Source: Cupriavidus lacunae (GTDB lineage Bacteria > Pseudomonadota > Gammaproteobacteria > Burkholderiales > Burkholderiaceae). From it: a DNA stretch of 64,000 nucleotides. A program made the position numbers and the translations under genes. Below are positions 11,589 through 21,873 of the stretch, piece by piece. The notes under the pieces are model-generated. The model did no database searches. It saw only the letters and a program-made list of their open reading frames with translations, and had not been told where the DNA came from. The stretch is taken from NCBI RefSeq assembly GCF_003353055.1, contig NZ_QKWJ01000020.1, positions 57,102-121,101 of the forward strand, read 5' to 3'. Position 1 is the first letter of the stretch; every line of letters starts with the position of its first letter.

Positions 11589-12335
11589 ATGTTGCTCATT
11601 CCGGCCATCGACCTGAAGGACGGTCAGTGTGTACGCCTCAAACAAGGCGACATGGACCAGGCCACCGTCTTTTCCGAAGATCCCGCCGCCATGGCACGCC
11701 ACTGGGTGGAGCAGGGCGCCCGCCGCCTGCACCTGGTGGACCTGAATGGCGCGTTCGTGGGCAAGCCCCGCAACGAGGAGGCCATCAAGGCCATCATCGC
11801 CGAGGTCGGCGACGAGATCCCGGTGCAGCTCGGGGGCGGCATCCGCGACCTGAACACCATCGAACGCTGGCTGGACGACGGCCTGTCGTACGTCATCATC
11901 GGCACTGCGGCGGTGAAGAACCCCGGCTTCCTGAAGGACGCCTGCTCGGCCTTCGGCGGCCATATCATCGTCGGCCTGGATGCCAGGGACGGCAAGGTGG
12001 CCACCGACGGCTGGAGCAAGCTGACCGGCCACGAGGTGGCGGACCTGGCGCGCAAGTACGAAGACTACGGCGTCGAGGCCATCATCTACACCGACATCGG
12101 CCGCGATGGCATGCTGCAGGGGATAAATATCGACGCCACCGTCAAGCTGGCGCAGTCGATGTCGATTCCGGTGATCGCCAGCGGCGGGTTGTCCAACCTC
12201 GCCGATATCGACAACCTGTGCGCGGTTGAGGGCGAGGGTGTCGAAGGCGTCATTTGCGGCCGCGCGATCTACTCCGGCGACCTCAACTTTGCCGCCGCGC
12301 AGGCGCTGGCGGACAAGCTGCGCGAAGGGCAATAA
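11589..12335 (+). CDS. hisA: ProFAR isomerase (1-(5-phosphoribosyl)-5-[(...)amino]imidazole-4-carboxamide isomerase)
   Basis: HisA catalyses the Amadori rearrangement of ProFAR to PRFAR on a (beta/alpha)8 barrel. The 248-residue protein has Asp8 in [19 protein letters not shown], the phosphate-binding QLGGGIRDL (about 78-86), the second catalytic Asp in [12 protein letters not shown] (about 170) and the C-terminal phosphate loop [11 protein letters not shown]. It restarts the operon after the 156-base gap and is followed by hisF. Confidence 0.97.
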   Translation: MLLIPAIDLKDGQCVRLKQGDMDQATVFSEDPAAMARHWVEQGARRLHLVDLNGAFVGKPRNEEAIKAIIAEVGDEIPVQLGGGIRDLNTIERWLDDGLSYVIIGTAAVKNPGFLKDACSAFGGHIIVGLDARDGKVATDGWSKLTGHEVADLARKYEDYGVEAIIYTDIGRDGMLQGINIDATVKLAQSMSIPVIASGGLSNLADIDNLCAVEGEGVEGVICGRAIYSGDLNFAAAQALADKLREGQ

Positions 12336-12405
12336 GGCAACGGCGCCGCGGGGCGCAGCCGCCTGGCCGCTGCCTGCACGGCAGCGGTGGCGGACAAGGA
12401 ATCTC

Positions 12406-13176
12406 ATGCTAGCCAAACGTATCATCCCCTGCCTGGACGTGACCAACGGGCGGGTGGTCAAGGGCGTCAACTTTGTCGAGCTGCGCGACGCGGGCGATCC
12501 CGTGGAAATCGCGCGCCGCTACGATGAGCAGGGTGCCGATGAAATCACATTCCTGGACATCACCGCGACCAGCGACGGGCGTGACCTGATGCTCCACATC
12601 ATTGAAGACGTCGCCTCGCAGGTCTTTATCCCGCTGACGGTGGGCGGCGGCGTGCGCACGGTCGAAGACGTGCGGCGCCTGCTCAACGCCGGCGCCGACA
12701 AGATCAGCGTCAACTCGTCGGCCATTGCCAATCCGCAGCTGGTCTCGGATGCCACCGCCCGCTATGGCTCGCAGTGCATCGTGGTGGCGATCGACGCCAA
12801 GCGCAGTTCCGCCCCGGGCGAAGCGCCGCGCTGGGAAGTCTTCACCCACGGCGGGCGCAAGGCGACCGGGCTGGACGCCGTCGAATGGGCGCGCGAGATG
12901 GCGGCGCGCGGTGCCGGCGAGATCCTGCTGACCAGCATGGACCGCGACGGCACCAAGAGCGGCTTCGACCTGGAGCTGACCCGCGCGGTCAGCGACGCGG
13001 TGCCGGTACCGGTGATCGCCTCGGGCGGCGTCGGCGGCCTGCAGGACCTTGCCGACGGCATCACCCAGGGCCGCGCCGACGCGGTGCTGGCCGCCAGCAT
13101 CTTCCACTACGGGCAACACACCGTGGGCGAAGCCAAGGCATTCATGGCCCGCGAGGGCATTCCCGTGCGGATCTGA
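12406..13176 (+). CDS. hisF: Imidazole glycerol phosphate synthase cyclase subunit
   Basis: HisF is the barrel subunit that uses ammonia from HisH to make imidazoleglycerol phosphate and AICAR. The 256-residue protein begins [20 protein letters not shown] with catalytic Asp11, has [11 protein letters not shown] (about 82-92), AIDAKR near Asp130 and [15 protein letters not shown] near residue 175. The ATG at 12406 follows CAAGGAATCTC and gives the canonical N-terminus; the longer open frame upstream overlaps hisA. Confidence 0.97.
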   Translation: MLAKRIIPCLDVTNGRVVKGVNFVELRDAGDPVEIARRYDEQGADEITFLDITATSDGRDLMLHIIEDVASQVFIPLTVGGGVRTVEDVRRLLNAGADKISVNSSAIANPQLVSDATARYGSQCIVVAIDAKRSSAPGEAPRWEVFTHGGRKATGLDAVEWAREMAARGAGEILLTSMDRDGTKSGFDLELTRAVSDAVPVPVIASGGVGGLQDLADGITQGRADAVLAASIFHYGQHTVGEAKAFMAREGIPVRI

Positions 13177-13178
13177 TC

Positions 13179-13583
13179 ATGGCAAAGAAGTGGCTCAACA
13201 AGGTCAAGTGGGACGATAACGGCCTGGTGCCGGTGATCGTGCAGGAAGTCGGCTCGAATGACGTGCTGATGTTCGCGTTCATGAACCGCGAGGCACTGCA
13301 GCGCACCGTGGAGCTGGGCGAGGCCGTGTTCTGGTCGCGCTCGCGCAAGCGCCTGTGGCACAAGGGCGAAGAGTCGGGCCACGTGCAGAAGGTGCATGAG
13401 CTGCGCCTGGACTGCGACGAAGACGTGGTGCTGCTGAAGGTGACACAGGTGGACAGCATTGCCTGCCATACCGGACGGCATTCCTGCTTCTTCCAGAAGT
13501 TCGAGGGCGATGTGGATTCCGGCGACTGGCAGACGGTCGAGCCGGTGCTGAAGGACCCTGCCCAGATCTACACCAAGCCATGA
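13179..13583 (+). CDS. hisI: Phosphoribosyl-AMP cyclohydrolase
   Basis: This 134-residue Zn/Mg enzyme opens the adenine ring of phosphoribosyl-AMP. The metal-binding signature HTGRHSCFF, with [11 protein letters not shown] before it, is intact, as is [14 protein letters not shown] (about 50-63). It is a monofunctional HisI; the pyrophosphohydrolase is separate (hisE). The ATG is 2 bases after the hisF stop, and hisE overlaps its stop by four bases. Confidence 0.97.
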   Translation: MAKKWLNKVKWDDNGLVPVIVQEVGSNDVLMFAFMNREALQRTVELGEAVFWSRSRKRLWHKGEESGHVQKVHELRLDCDEDVVLLKVTQVDSIACHTGRHSCFFQKFEGDVDSGDWQTVEPVLKDPAQIYTKP

Positions 13584-13951
13584 GCGACACCCCACTCAGC
13601 AGCAACGATGTCCTGGCGCGCCTGGCCGAAGTGCTGGAATCGCGCAAGCCCGCCAACGGCGGCGACCCCGACAAGTCCTACGTCGCGCGCCTGTTCAGCA
13701 AGGGCGATGACGCCATCCTGAAGAAGATCGGCGAGGAAGCCACCGAGACCGTGATGGCCGCCAAGGACGCGCGCGCCGCCGGCCAGAGCGGCGCCGAGGC
13801 CGGCAAGGTAGTCTATGAAGTGGCCGACCTGTGGTTCCACAGCATGGTATTGCTGGCCAACTTCGGCCTGACGCCGGCCGACGTGGTCAACGAGCTGGCG
13901 CGGCGCGAAGGGCTGTCCGGCCTCGAGGAAAAGGCCCGGCGCAAGGACTAG
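13580..13951 (+). CDS. hisE: Phosphoribosyl-ATP pyrophosphatase
   Basis: HisE hydrolyses phosphoribosyl-ATP to phosphoribosyl-AMP, the second step of the pathway. The 123-residue all-alpha protein of the MazG superfamily has [15 protein letters not shown] (about 46-60), where the Glu residues bind Mg, and [20 protein letters not shown] further on. The ATGA overlap with hisI indicates coupled synthesis. It ends the biosynthetic part of the his operon. Confidence 0.96.
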   Translation: MSDTPLSSNDVLARLAEVLESRKPANGGDPDKSYVARLFSKGDDAILKKIGEEATETVMAAKDARAAGQSGAEAGKVVYEVADLWFHSMVLLANFGLTPADVVNELARREGLSGLEEKARRKD

Positions 13952-14014
13952 TTGGCCCAGGCGCCGGCCGGTCTTCCGCCTGCCGCAAGGCAGTGCATCT
14001 AACCAAGGGCGAAT

Positions 14015-14404
14015 ATGGCGAACGACTACACCGCGCAAGTCACCACCCCCAGCGGCGAACAGCTGAGCAGCCTGCGCAAGCTGCTGCACATCCTGTATGC
14101 CCTGTATGCGATCTTCTGGCTCACCGGCGGCATCACCGCGCTGATCGCCATCGTGATCGACTACGTCAAGCGCGACGACGCGCGCGGCTCGCTGTATGCC
14201 TCGCACTTCGCATGGCAGATCCGCTCGTTCTGGTGGTCGGTGGTCTGGGGTGTGCTGGGCGGGGTGCTGTTTGCGACAGTCGTGCTGATGCCGCTGGCCT
14301 TTGCCGTCTGGGGCGTGCTGTCGTTGTGGATGCTGTATCGTATCGTCAAGGGCTGGCTGTACCTCAATGACAGCAAGCCGATGTACCCGGATCAGCAGTT
14401 CTGA
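14015..14404 (+). CDS. DUF4870-type small membrane protein
   Basis: This 129-residue protein has about three hydrophobic segments (roughly residues 23-48, 70-97 and 98-115) and matches the DUF4870 pattern: HILYALYAIFWLTGGITALIA, then a YVKRDDARGSLYASHFAWQIR cytoplasmic loop, and a short polar tail. It is regularly found between hisE and hinT in Burkholderiaceae. Function is unknown. It starts 63 bases after hisE and probably shares its transcript. Confidence 0.8.
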   Translation: MANDYTAQVTTPSGEQLSSLRKLLHILYALYAIFWLTGGITALIAIVIDYVKRDDARGSLYASHFAWQIRSFWWSVVWGVLGGVLFATVVLMPLAFAVWGVLSLWMLYRIVKGWLYLNDSKPMYPDQQF

Positions 14405-14467
14405 GGCCGGGCCGGCCGGGCGCGCGAAATTGATGCCGGGTGCCGCGGCCGTCGCAATGAAATCTTC

Positions 14468-14824
14468 ATGAACACTCAGGATAATTGCATTTTCTGCAAG
14501 ATCGTGGCCGGCCAGCTTCCGTCGCGCAAAGTCTATGAAGACGACGACATGGTGGCTTTCCACGATATCCATCCCAAAGCCCCGGTACACTTGCTGGTCA
14601 TTCCCAGGTCGCATGTCGACTCGCTGGCCGATTGCGGCGCCGGTGAAGGGGAGGTGCTTGCTAGAATGATGCTGAAGGTGCCTGAACTGGCGCGCGCGGC
14701 AGGCTGCTCCAACGGTTTCCGGACGGTGATCAACACCGGCCCGGACGGTGGGCAGGAGGTCTACCACCTGCACTTCCATGTGCTCGGTGGGCCGCGCCAT
14801 GAGTGGAAGGGACCGCCGCCCTGA
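14468..14824 (+). CDS. hinT: HIT-family purine nucleoside phosphoramidase (HinT-like)
   Basis: The 118-residue protein is a histidine-triad hydrolase of the HinT group, which cleaves AMP-phosphoramidates and similar nucleotide conjugates. The triad HLHFHVL (His-x-His-x-His) lies near residue 99, preceded by the zinc-type N-terminus DNCIFCKIVAGQLPSRKVYE and the HDIHPKAPVHLLVIPRSH block. Length and order before tatA are typical. The last segment GGPRHEWKGPPP is short. Confidence 0.95.
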   Translation: MNTQDNCIFCKIVAGQLPSRKVYEDDDMVAFHDIHPKAPVHLLVIPRSHVDSLADCGAGEGEVLARMMLKVPELARAAGCSNGFRTVINTGPDGGQEVYHLHFHVLGGPRHEWKGPPP

Positions 14825-14971
14825 CCGGGCAGCCTTGGCATGGGAGCGTCCGCGGCGGTAACGCCCGGGCAGATGTTGCGCCGGCAACCGTCGCCCGGCG
14901 CGGCCATAACGGGACGGAACAACGGGTCCGGGCAACTATGATTGCGCCCGCGGCTTCATCAGGAGCAAGAA

Positions 14972-15202
14972 ATGGGTTCGTTTAGCATTTGGCACTGGCT
15001 GATCGTGCTGGTGATCGTCATGCTCGTGTTCGGCACCAAGAAACTGCGCAATATCGGCCAGGACCTGGGCGGCGCGGTCAAGGGCTTCAAGGACGGCATG
15101 AAAGAGGGTGAAGACAAGGCGGCCCAGCCGGCCCAGTCGAAGGAACTGCGCGACTCCACCACCATCGACGTCGACGCCAAGGAAAAGTCCCGCCAGCAGT
15201 AA
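14972..15202 (+). CDS. tatA: Sec-independent translocase protein TatA
   Basis: TatA forms the variable-size pore component that moves folded, twin-arginine-signal proteins across the inner membrane. The 76-residue protein has the single N-terminal helix ([17 protein letters not shown]), the [20 protein letters not shown] hinge and amphipathic helix, and an acidic tail. The ATG at 14972 follows AGGAGCAAGAA and gives the family start MGSFSIWHW. Rieske PetA and the TRAP binding protein in this window carry RR motifs and are potential clients. Confidence 0.95.
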   Translation: MGSFSIWHWLIVLVIVMLVFGTKKLRNIGQDLGGAVKGFKDGMKEGEDKAAQPAQSKELRDSTTIDVDAKEKSRQQ

Positions 15203-15298
15203 GCCGGCGGTGTGCCTTCCCTTCAACGCAAACCTCGCTGCCTGCGTGTCGTCCCGCGCCTGCGCTTTTTTGGCATGTTGTCCGCATGATGTGTCCGC

Positions 15299-15811
15299 AT
15301 GATTGATCTCGGCATTTCCAAGCTGGCGCTGATCGGCGCCGTGGCACTGATCGTGATCGGTCCCGAACGGCTGCCCAAGGTCGCGCGCACGGTCGGCGCG
15401 CTGGTCGGCCGGGCGCAGCGCTACATCAACGACGTCAAGGCCGAAGTCAGCCGCGAGGTGGAACTCGAAGAACTGCGCAAGATGCGCACGGAATTCGAGG
15501 ACGCCGCGCGCGATGTCGAGCGCACCATCCACAAGGAAGTCAGCGAGCAGACCCAGGCGCTGAACGAAGCGCTGGGTGGGGCCGAGACAACCGGCGCCGG
15601 CAGCAGCACTGACGCAAGCGGCGGTTTCGTGCCCAGCTGGGACGCGGCCCACAAGGCGCACAACGGGCGCAAGAGCTGGCGCGTCAAGCAGGGCGCCCGC
15701 CCGCTCTGGTTCAAGCGCCAGCACAATGTCCGCGTCTGGGTGCAGTCGGGGGCGGCGCGCGTCAAGCGTCACCGGCCGGCCACCCGGTCGGCCCGATCCT
15801 TCTTCGAGTGA
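15299..15811 (+). CDS. tatB: Sec-independent translocase protein TatB
   Basis: TatB pairs with TatC in the signal-peptide receptor complex. This 170-residue protein starts MIDLGISKLALIGAVALIVI, with the GPERLPKVARTVGALVGRAQ hinge/amphipathic region, a coiled-coil-prone segment (about 45-95) and a basic tail rich in Arg, Lys and Trp. It follows tatA after 96 bases. Identification is strong from order and N-terminus. Confidence 0.95.
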   Translation: MIDLGISKLALIGAVALIVIGPERLPKVARTVGALVGRAQRYINDVKAEVSREVELEELRKMRTEFEDAARDVERTIHKEVSEQTQALNEALGGAETTGAGSSTDASGGFVPSWDAAHKAHNGRKSWRVKQGARPLWFKRQHNVRVWVQSGAARVKRHRPATRSARSFFE

Positions 15812-15951
15812 GCATGATCCGCGGCGACACCTTGCCGGCCGTCGTTCCGGCCGCTGCCGTCGTGGCCGCAGTCGTGGTCGCACACGCGCGCCGCCGCGTG
15901 GCGGCTGCATCGATCCACCTTGCCAGCCCCCGCGGCTGAGCGGTTCACGCC

Positions 15952-16749
15952 ATGAGCGACACCCGGTCCCCAGATCCCCAAGACCCGCAAGACGAGTCGC
16001 AGCAGGAAACCTTTATTTCCCACCTGATCGAGCTGCGCCAACGCCTGGTCAAGGCGGTGGCGGGCATCATCCTGGTCTTCGTGGGCCTGGTCTACTGGGC
16101 CCCGCTCATCTTCAACCTGTTTGCCGCACCGCTGATGGAGTCGCTGCCCAAGGGCGGCAGGATGATCGTGACCGACGTCACCGGCTCGTTCTTCGTACCG
16201 ATGAAGGTGACCTTGCTGGTGGCCTTCCTGATCGCGCTGCCGTGGGTGCTGTACCAGGTCTGGCAGTTTGTCGCGCCCGGCCTGTACCAGCATGAGAAGC
16301 GCCTGATCGTTCCGCTGGTGTCGAGCAGCTACGTCCTGTTTCTGTGCGGGGTGGCGTTCGCGTATTTCCTGGTGTTCCCGACCGTCTTCCACTTCATGGC
16401 GCACTACAACGCGCCGCTGGGTGCGGACATGTCGACCGACATCGACAAATACCTCAGCTTTGCCATGACCATGTTCCTGGCCTTCGGCATCACCTTCGAG
16501 GTGCCGGTGGTGGTGATCGTGCTGGTGCGCTTCGGCGTGGTGGAACTGGACAAGCTCAAGCAGATCCGCCCCTATGTGATCGTGGGGGCCTTCATCATTG
16601 CGGCCGTCGTGACGCCGCCGGATGTGCTGTCGCAGCTGCTGCTGGCCGTGCCGCTGGTGGCGCTCTATGAACTTGGCCTGATCATGGCGCGCTTTGTCGG
16701 CCGCCCGGCACCTGAAGTGACCGCTTCAGGGGAAACGCAGCCCGACTAA
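15952..16749 (+). CDS. tatC: Sec-independent translocase protein TatC
   Basis: This 265-residue polytopic protein with six membrane helices is the core receptor for twin-arginine signals. The N-terminal motif ETFISHLIELRQRLVKAV (about 20-37) contains the conserved cytoplasmic Glu/Arg residues, and FVAPGLYQHEKRLIVP (about 105-120) is the second family block. The conserved Glu in FGITFEVPVVVIVLVRFG (about 185) is present. The C-terminal tail is short and polar. A perfect terminator follows the stop. Confidence 0.96.
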   Translation: MSDTRSPDPQDPQDESQQETFISHLIELRQRLVKAVAGIILVFVGLVYWAPLIFNLFAAPLMESLPKGGRMIVTDVTGSFFVPMKVTLLVAFLIALPWVLYQVWQFVAPGLYQHEKRLIVPLVSSSYVLFLCGVAFAYFLVFPTVFHFMAHYNAPLGADMSTDIDKYLSFAMTMFLAFGITFEVPVVVIVLVRFGVVELDKLKQIRPYVIVGAFIIAAVVTPPDVLSQLLLAVPLVALYELGLIMARFVGRPAPEVTASGETQPD

Positions 16750-16779
16750 CTCCGCTGAGGTAGGCCTTTCCGGCCTGCC

Positions 16780-16812
16780 AATCCCCGTTTTTGCACCAAA
16801 ACGGGGATTTCT
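16780..16812 (+). terminator. Intrinsic terminator after tatC
   Basis: Perfect 12-bp arms AATCCCCGTTTT and AAAACGGGGATT flank a 6-base loop, followed by TTTC. It closes the long mla/murA/his/tat transcript about 30 bases after the tatC stop. Confidence 0.88.
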
Positions 16813-16992
16813 CGGTGCATTCCTGTTGCTCCCCGACAACAAAAACCGCCAGTAAGCATGGTTTACGCCGAAAAAGCCTTCTGACGGCCGGGGGGGCTGG
16901 CACATAATACGCAGCAGACGTGAAGCCAAATGCGTCGCCCAAACACTTGGGCAACCAAGATTTCCCAATCAGTTGACAAGGAAAGTGTCGAT

Positions 16993-18138
16993 ATGAAGAT
17001 GAAACTGTTTGCTGCTGCCGTCGCCGCTCTGGCCGCTGGTGGCGCTTATGCCCAATCGAGCGTGACCCTGTACGGCGTGGTTGACGCTGGTATCGAATAC
17101 GCGAACCACCAGCCTGGCGTGTCGGGTAGCCACGACGTCGTGCGCCTGACCTCGGGCAACATGTCCGGCAGCCGTTGGGGCCTGCGTGGTGTGGAAGACC
17201 TGGGCGGTGGCCTGAAGGGTGTCTTCGTGCTGGAAAGCGGTTTCAACGTTGACACCGGTACGTCGGCCCAAGGTGGTCGTCTGTTCGGTCGTCAGGCTTA
17301 CGTTGGTCTGAACAGCCAGTGGGGTCAGCTGACCCTGGGTCGTCATCAGACCCCGCTCTACGACTTCGGCCTCCAGTTTGACCCGATGGCCATCTCCACG
17401 AACTACTCGATCACCGCTCAAGATGGTGGTTTCTCGAGCCGTGCCGACAACTCGCTGAAGTACATCGGCACGTTCGGTGGCCTGACCGCCGCGCTGCTGT
17501 ACAGCCAGGGCGCCAACACCGTTGGTACGGCTAACGCCTACCAAGGCATCTCCGGCGAAGTTCCGGGCTCGTACAAGACTGGCCGTGAATACAGCGCCAG
17601 CCTGATCTATAGCGGTGGCCCGTTCTCGGTCGGCGCGGTCTTCGACGAAACCAACCTGGGCAACCCGACGGGTGCCAACACCACGCGTGCCAAGATTCAG
17701 CGCGCTTCGCTGGGTGGTACGTACGCGTTCGGCCCGGCCAAGGTGTTCGCCGGCTATCGCTACTCTCACGCCCTGGACAACGCTCTTCTGCCGGGTGGCA
17801 CGCTGGCGAACGGCACTGTTGCAGCCAACGTCTCGAACCTGTACTGGCTGGGTCTGGGTTACCAGCTGACCCCGGCTCTGTCGCTGACGGGCGCGGCTTA
17901 CTACCAAGACTTCCGCAACACTGGTGCTGATCCGTGGAGCTTCGTGGTGTCGACGGACTACGCTTTCTCGAAGCGTACGGACGCCTACTTCAACGTGGCC
18001 TACACGAAGAACAAGGATGGCTCGACCCTGGGCGTTTCGTCGGGTGGTCCGGGCTCCATCGCTGGCTCGGGCTTCGGCACGACCAACGGCTCGACGAACC
18101 AGTTCGGCGCCGTGGTTGGTCTGCGTCACAAGTTCTAA
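16993..18138 (+). CDS. Gram-negative porin (Burkholderiales OmpC/Porin_4 type)
   Basis: This 381-residue outer-membrane protein has a signal peptide ending GGAYA, then the mature start QSSVTLYGVVDAGIEY that is typical of 16-stranded trimeric porins of Burkholderiales. Other family blocks are SGNMSGSRWGLRGVEDLGGGL, GRQAYVGLNSQWGQLTLGRH and the C-terminal FGAVVGLRHKF ending in Phe, as required for BAM insertion. Codon choice differs from the neighbours: GGT, CGT, GCT and AAC/AAG codons are much more frequent, which fits a very highly expressed gene. I chose the ATG at 16993, whose Lys-rich start opens the signal peptide. It stands alone between terminators. Confidence 0.93.
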   Translation: MKMKLFAAAVAALAAGGAYAQSSVTLYGVVDAGIEYANHQPGVSGSHDVVRLTSGNMSGSRWGLRGVEDLGGGLKGVFVLESGFNVDTGTSAQGGRLFGRQAYVGLNSQWGQLTLGRHQTPLYDFGLQFDPMAISTNYSITAQDGGFSSRADNSLKYIGTFGGLTAALLYSQGANTVGTANAYQGISGEVPGSYKTGREYSASLIYSGGPFSVGAVFDETNLGNPTGANTTRAKIQRASLGGTYAFGPAKVFAGYRYSHALDNALLPGGTLANGTVAANVSNLYWLGLGYQLTPALSLTGAAYYQDFRNTGADPWSFVVSTDYAFSKRTDAYFNVAYTKNKDGSTLGVSSGGPGSIAGSGFGTTNGSTNQFGAVVGLRHKF

Positions 18139-18140
18139 TC

Positions 18141-18164
18141 TTAAGCGGGCCTCAGCCCGCTTAA
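18141..18164 (+). terminator. First hairpin after porin
   Basis: Perfect 10-bp arms TTAAGCGGGC and GCCCGCTTAA with loop CTCA start 3 bases after the stop codon. It lacks a long T-run and may act as an RNA-stabilising hairpin in front of the stronger terminator that follows. Confidence 0.75.
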
Positions 18165-18174
18165 GGTTGGCTTG

Positions 18175-18214
18175 AAAAACGCCGGCATCCGCAAGGATGC
18201 CGGCGTTTTCTTTT
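18175..18214 (+). terminator. Second, strong terminator after porin
   Basis: A 16-bp perfect stem (GAAAACGCCGGCATCC and its complement) with a GCAA loop is followed by TTTTC TTTT. Together with the preceding hairpin it makes a double terminator suited to a very active gene. Confidence 0.92.
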
Positions 18215-18548
18215 GTGCGACCGGGGCATGGAGGGCGGTTGCAGGCTGATTTCTGAAGTTGCCTTCGCCGTGAATGTGGACCTTGGCGTGCACCGGCGAG
18301 ATGCCAGAGTGCCACGGCCGATGAGATATCTGCCTGACGCAGGGTCGAAAGCCACCGCTCCTTCACGTTCCGCAAAACGTGTCCATGCAGAAGAACTGCG
18401 CCTGGCGCCGTGCGTGCAGGGGGGAATGGCATGACTGACATGCCCCTCGCCGAAGTGGTGTGCGTTGCCATTGCCATAGCGCGCCACGTCATCTTGCCTG
18501 GCTGGGATGCCCGGCATCCGGAGGCCAGCCGCAACATCAGGTCATAAA
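18215..18548. other. Intergenic stretch without a convincing gene
   Basis: About 330 bases between the porin terminator and the terminator of the degS-like gene. Short open frames on both strands encode Arg/Ser/Pro-rich shadows with no family pattern or ribosome-binding site. I see nothing supportable in it. Confidence 0.5.
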
Positions 18549-18574
18549 AAAACCCGCCATGCCTGGCGGGTTTT
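18549..18574 (-). terminator. Terminator of the DegS-like protease gene
   Basis: Arms AAAACCCGCCA and TGGCGGGTTTT form a perfect 11-bp stem with loop TGCC, flanked by A-rich and T-rich sides, so it can work in both directions. It lies 25 bases after the leftward gene's stop. Confidence 0.88.
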
Positions 18575-18598
18575 CGCATCGAACTGGCAACGCCGGCT

Positions 18599-19792
<1,194 letters not shown>

Positions 19793-19812
19793 ATTGGAGT
19801 TTTGAGCAGAAA

Positions 19813-20559
19813 ATGAAAACAAAAGAGCTTGAATTGTACTTGAACGACCTGTTGGAAGTTTCCCGCTACAAGGACTATTGTCCGAACGGGCTGCAAGTGC
19901 AAGGTCGCTCTGAGATCACACACGTGGTGACCGGTGTGACGGCAAGCCTGGCGCTGGTCGATGCGGCGATCGAGGCGGGTGCCGACGCCATCCTCGTCCA
20001 TCACGGCTACTTCTGGAAAAACGAAGATGCACGCGTGGTCGGGCAGAAGCACGCGCGCTTGAAGCGCCTGCTCGGCGCCGACGTCAATCTGTTTGCCTAC
20101 CACCTGCCGCTGGACAACCACCCGGAGTTCGGCAACAACGCCCAGCTTGGCCTGCACCTCGGCTTTACCCCCACTGGCCGCTTCAGCGACGACCAGCTCG
20201 GCTGGACCGGCACGCTGCCCGCGCCGATGCCGCTCTCTGCGCTGGCTGCGCACGTTGGTGGCGTGCTTGGGCGCGAGCCGCTGGCCATTGGCGAGCCTGA
20301 GCAGATGATCCGCACCGTTGGCTGGTGCACGGGCGGGGCGCAAGGCTATTTCGATGCAGCGGTTGCCGCGGGTGTCGATGCCTACCTGAGCGGCGAAGTC
20401 TCGGAGCAGACCACGCACCTCGCGCGCGAGAGCGGCGTGGCGTATCTCGCGGCAGGCCATCACGCCACCGAGCGCTACGGCATCCGCTCACTGGGTGAGC
20501 ATGTGGCCGAACGCTTTGGCCTGCGCCATACCTTTATTGATATTCCAAATCCCGTCTGA
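19813..20559 (+). CDS. NIF3 / GTP cyclohydrolase I type 2 family protein (YbgI-like)
   Basis: This 248-residue protein belongs to the widely conserved NIF3 (DUF34) family of dinuclear-metal proteins whose cellular role is unsettled. Metal-binding residues are visible in [15 protein letters not shown] (about 57-71), in the [12 protein letters not shown] block and in the C-terminal [13 protein letters not shown]. The start lies only 20 bases from the divergent protease start, so the two promoters must overlap coding DNA. A clean terminator follows. Confidence 0.92.
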   Translation: MKTKELELYLNDLLEVSRYKDYCPNGLQVQGRSEITHVVTGVTASLALVDAAIEAGADAILVHHGYFWKNEDARVVGQKHARLKRLLGADVNLFAYHLPLDNHPEFGNNAQLGLHLGFTPTGRFSDDQLGWTGTLPAPMPLSALAAHVGGVLGREPLAIGEPEQMIRTVGWCTGGAQGYFDAAVAAGVDAYLSGEVSEQTTHLARESGVAYLAAGHHATERYGIRSLGEHVAERFGLRHTFIDIPNPV

Positions 20560-20572
20560 TCTGACGCAAAAC

Positions 20573-20597
20573 AAAACGGCCCCATCGGGGCCGTTTT
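20573..20597 (+). terminator. Terminator between nif3 and mscL
   Basis: Perfect 11-bp arms AAAACGGCCCC and GGGGCCGTTTT with loop ATC lie between convergent nif3 and mscL. A/T runs on both sides make it bidirectional. Confidence 0.9.
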
Positions 20598-20613
20598 ATC
20601 TTTCGGGGTCGGA

Positions 20614-21039
20614 TCAGCGCGTCTTCAGGCTGTCGCGGATTTCACGCAGCAGCACCACTTCCTCGGGCGGCGCGGCGGGCGGTGCTGCCGGTTCCTTGGC
20701 GCGCATCCGGTTAAAGGCACGCACCATCAGGAAGATGATGAACGCCAGAATCAGGAAGTTGACAACGATAGTCAGGAAATTGCCATAGGCAAATACAGGA
20801 ACGCCGGCTTTCTTCAAGGCATCGAGCGTTGAAGGCGTGCCGGGTGGAGGATCGGCCAGCAAGATGAACATATTGGAAAAATCCAGCTTGCCGACGATAC
20901 GGCCAATCACCGGCATGATCAGGTCATTCACAACAGAATCCACGATTTTGCCGAATGCCGCGCCAATGATCACGCCGACCGCGAGGTCGACGACATTGCC
21001 GCGCATGGCGAAGGTTCTGAATTCCGAGATCATGCCCAT
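20614..21039 (-). CDS. mscL: Large-conductance mechanosensitive channel MscL
   Basis: MscL is the emergency pressure valve of the inner membrane, opening under osmotic downshock. The 141-residue protein begins [20 protein letters not shown] and has the pore helix [19 protein letters not shown] (TM1), a periplasmic loop (about 50-75), TM2 ([19 protein letters not shown]) and a cytoplasmic C-terminal helix with charged [13 protein letters not shown]. Length and motifs are standard. Confidence 0.97.
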   Translation of the reverse strand: MGMISEFRTFAMRGNVVDLAVGVIIGAAFGKIVDSVVNDLIMPVIGRIVGKLDFSNMFILLADPPPGTPSTLDALKKAGVPVFAYGNFLTIVVNFLILAFIIFLMVRAFNRMRAKEPAAPPAAPPEEVVLLREIRDSLKTR

Positions 21040-21253
21040 GGGGGGTTCTCCTTCTTGTGACTAGCGATGAACGGCTTCAAGCTCGAAGCCTGCCGCATCA
21101 CTGACCGGAACGCAAGCACGCACGCCGCTTTCCGGATTGCATGTCCGATAATCGCGCATGGTCGTGGCATTTTCTGCCTATCTAGTGCGCAGGTGTCTAA
21201 GGTACACTTTATGGTTGACGCAAAATCTAAATTGACTTCCCCTGGGGTTTGGA

Positions 21254-21871
21254 ATGAGTGACCAGCAAGACGTGAAGAGCGTGGATAAAGGTCGCCGCAA
21301 TTGGTTGATCGCGACATCCGTCGCTGGCGGCGTCGGAGGCGTAGCGGTAGCGGTTCCTTTCGTCAGTACTTTTGCACCATCGGAGAAGGCCAAAGCCGCG
21401 GGTGCCCCGGTCGAGGCGGATATCGGCGCGCTCAAACCGGGCGAGATGATGACCGTCGAATGGCGCGGCAAGCCTGTCTGGATTCTGAAGCGGACCGAGG
21501 AAATGCTCGCGTCGCTGAAGAAGACGGATGGCGAAGTGGCCGACCCGAATTCCGACGTGCCATTCACCATGAAGACCCCTGAGTACTGCAAGAACGAAAC
21601 CCGTTCCCGTGCAGACCACAAGGATCTCCTGGTCGTGGTGGGCATCTGTTCCCACCTTGGCTGTTCGCCTTCCGGCCCCTTCGCTTCAGGCGCCAATCCC
21701 CAACTCGGCACCGATCCCGGTTTCCTCTGCCCCTGCCATGGCTCGACCTTCGACCTGGCCGGCCGTGTCTTCAAGAACAAACCGGCTCCGCAAAATCTTG
21801 ACGTACCCCCCTACCAGTTCCTGACCGATACCAAGATCGTGATCGGCAAGGACGAGAAAGGAGAAGCTTGA
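21254..21871 (+). CDS. petA: Ubiquinol-cytochrome c reductase Rieske iron-sulfur subunit
   Basis: PetA is the Rieske protein of the cytochrome bc1 complex, moving one electron from ubiquinol to cytochrome c1. The 205-residue protein has a twin-arginine N-terminus (KGRRNWLIA, Arg14-Arg15) and one membrane helix. The 2Fe-2S ligands are Cys132 and His134 in CSHLGC and Cys159 and His162 in CPCHGSTFD; Cys137 and Cys161 form the usual disulfide. The RR motif fits export by the Tat system encoded about 6 kb upstream. petB follows after 2 bases. Confidence 0.97.
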   Translation: MSDQQDVKSVDKGRRNWLIATSVAGGVGGVAVAVPFVSTFAPSEKAKAAGAPVEADIGALKPGEMMTVEWRGKPVWILKRTEEMLASLKKTDGEVADPNSDVPFTMKTPEYCKNETRSRADHKDLLVVVGICSHLGCSPSGPFASGANPQLGTDPGFLCPCHGSTFDLAGRVFKNKPAPQNLDVPPYQFLTDTKIVIGKDEKGEA

Positions 21872-21873
21872 TC

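Noticed and set aside
16895..16915. GG-N10-GC element resembling a sigma54 promoter before the porin
   Set aside because: The TTGC-side bases do not match; the spacing alone is weak evidence.
18161..18517. 118-codon minus-strand frame in the gap after the porin
   Set aside because: It spans the strong double terminator and is Arg/Ser/Pro-rich without a ribosome-binding site.
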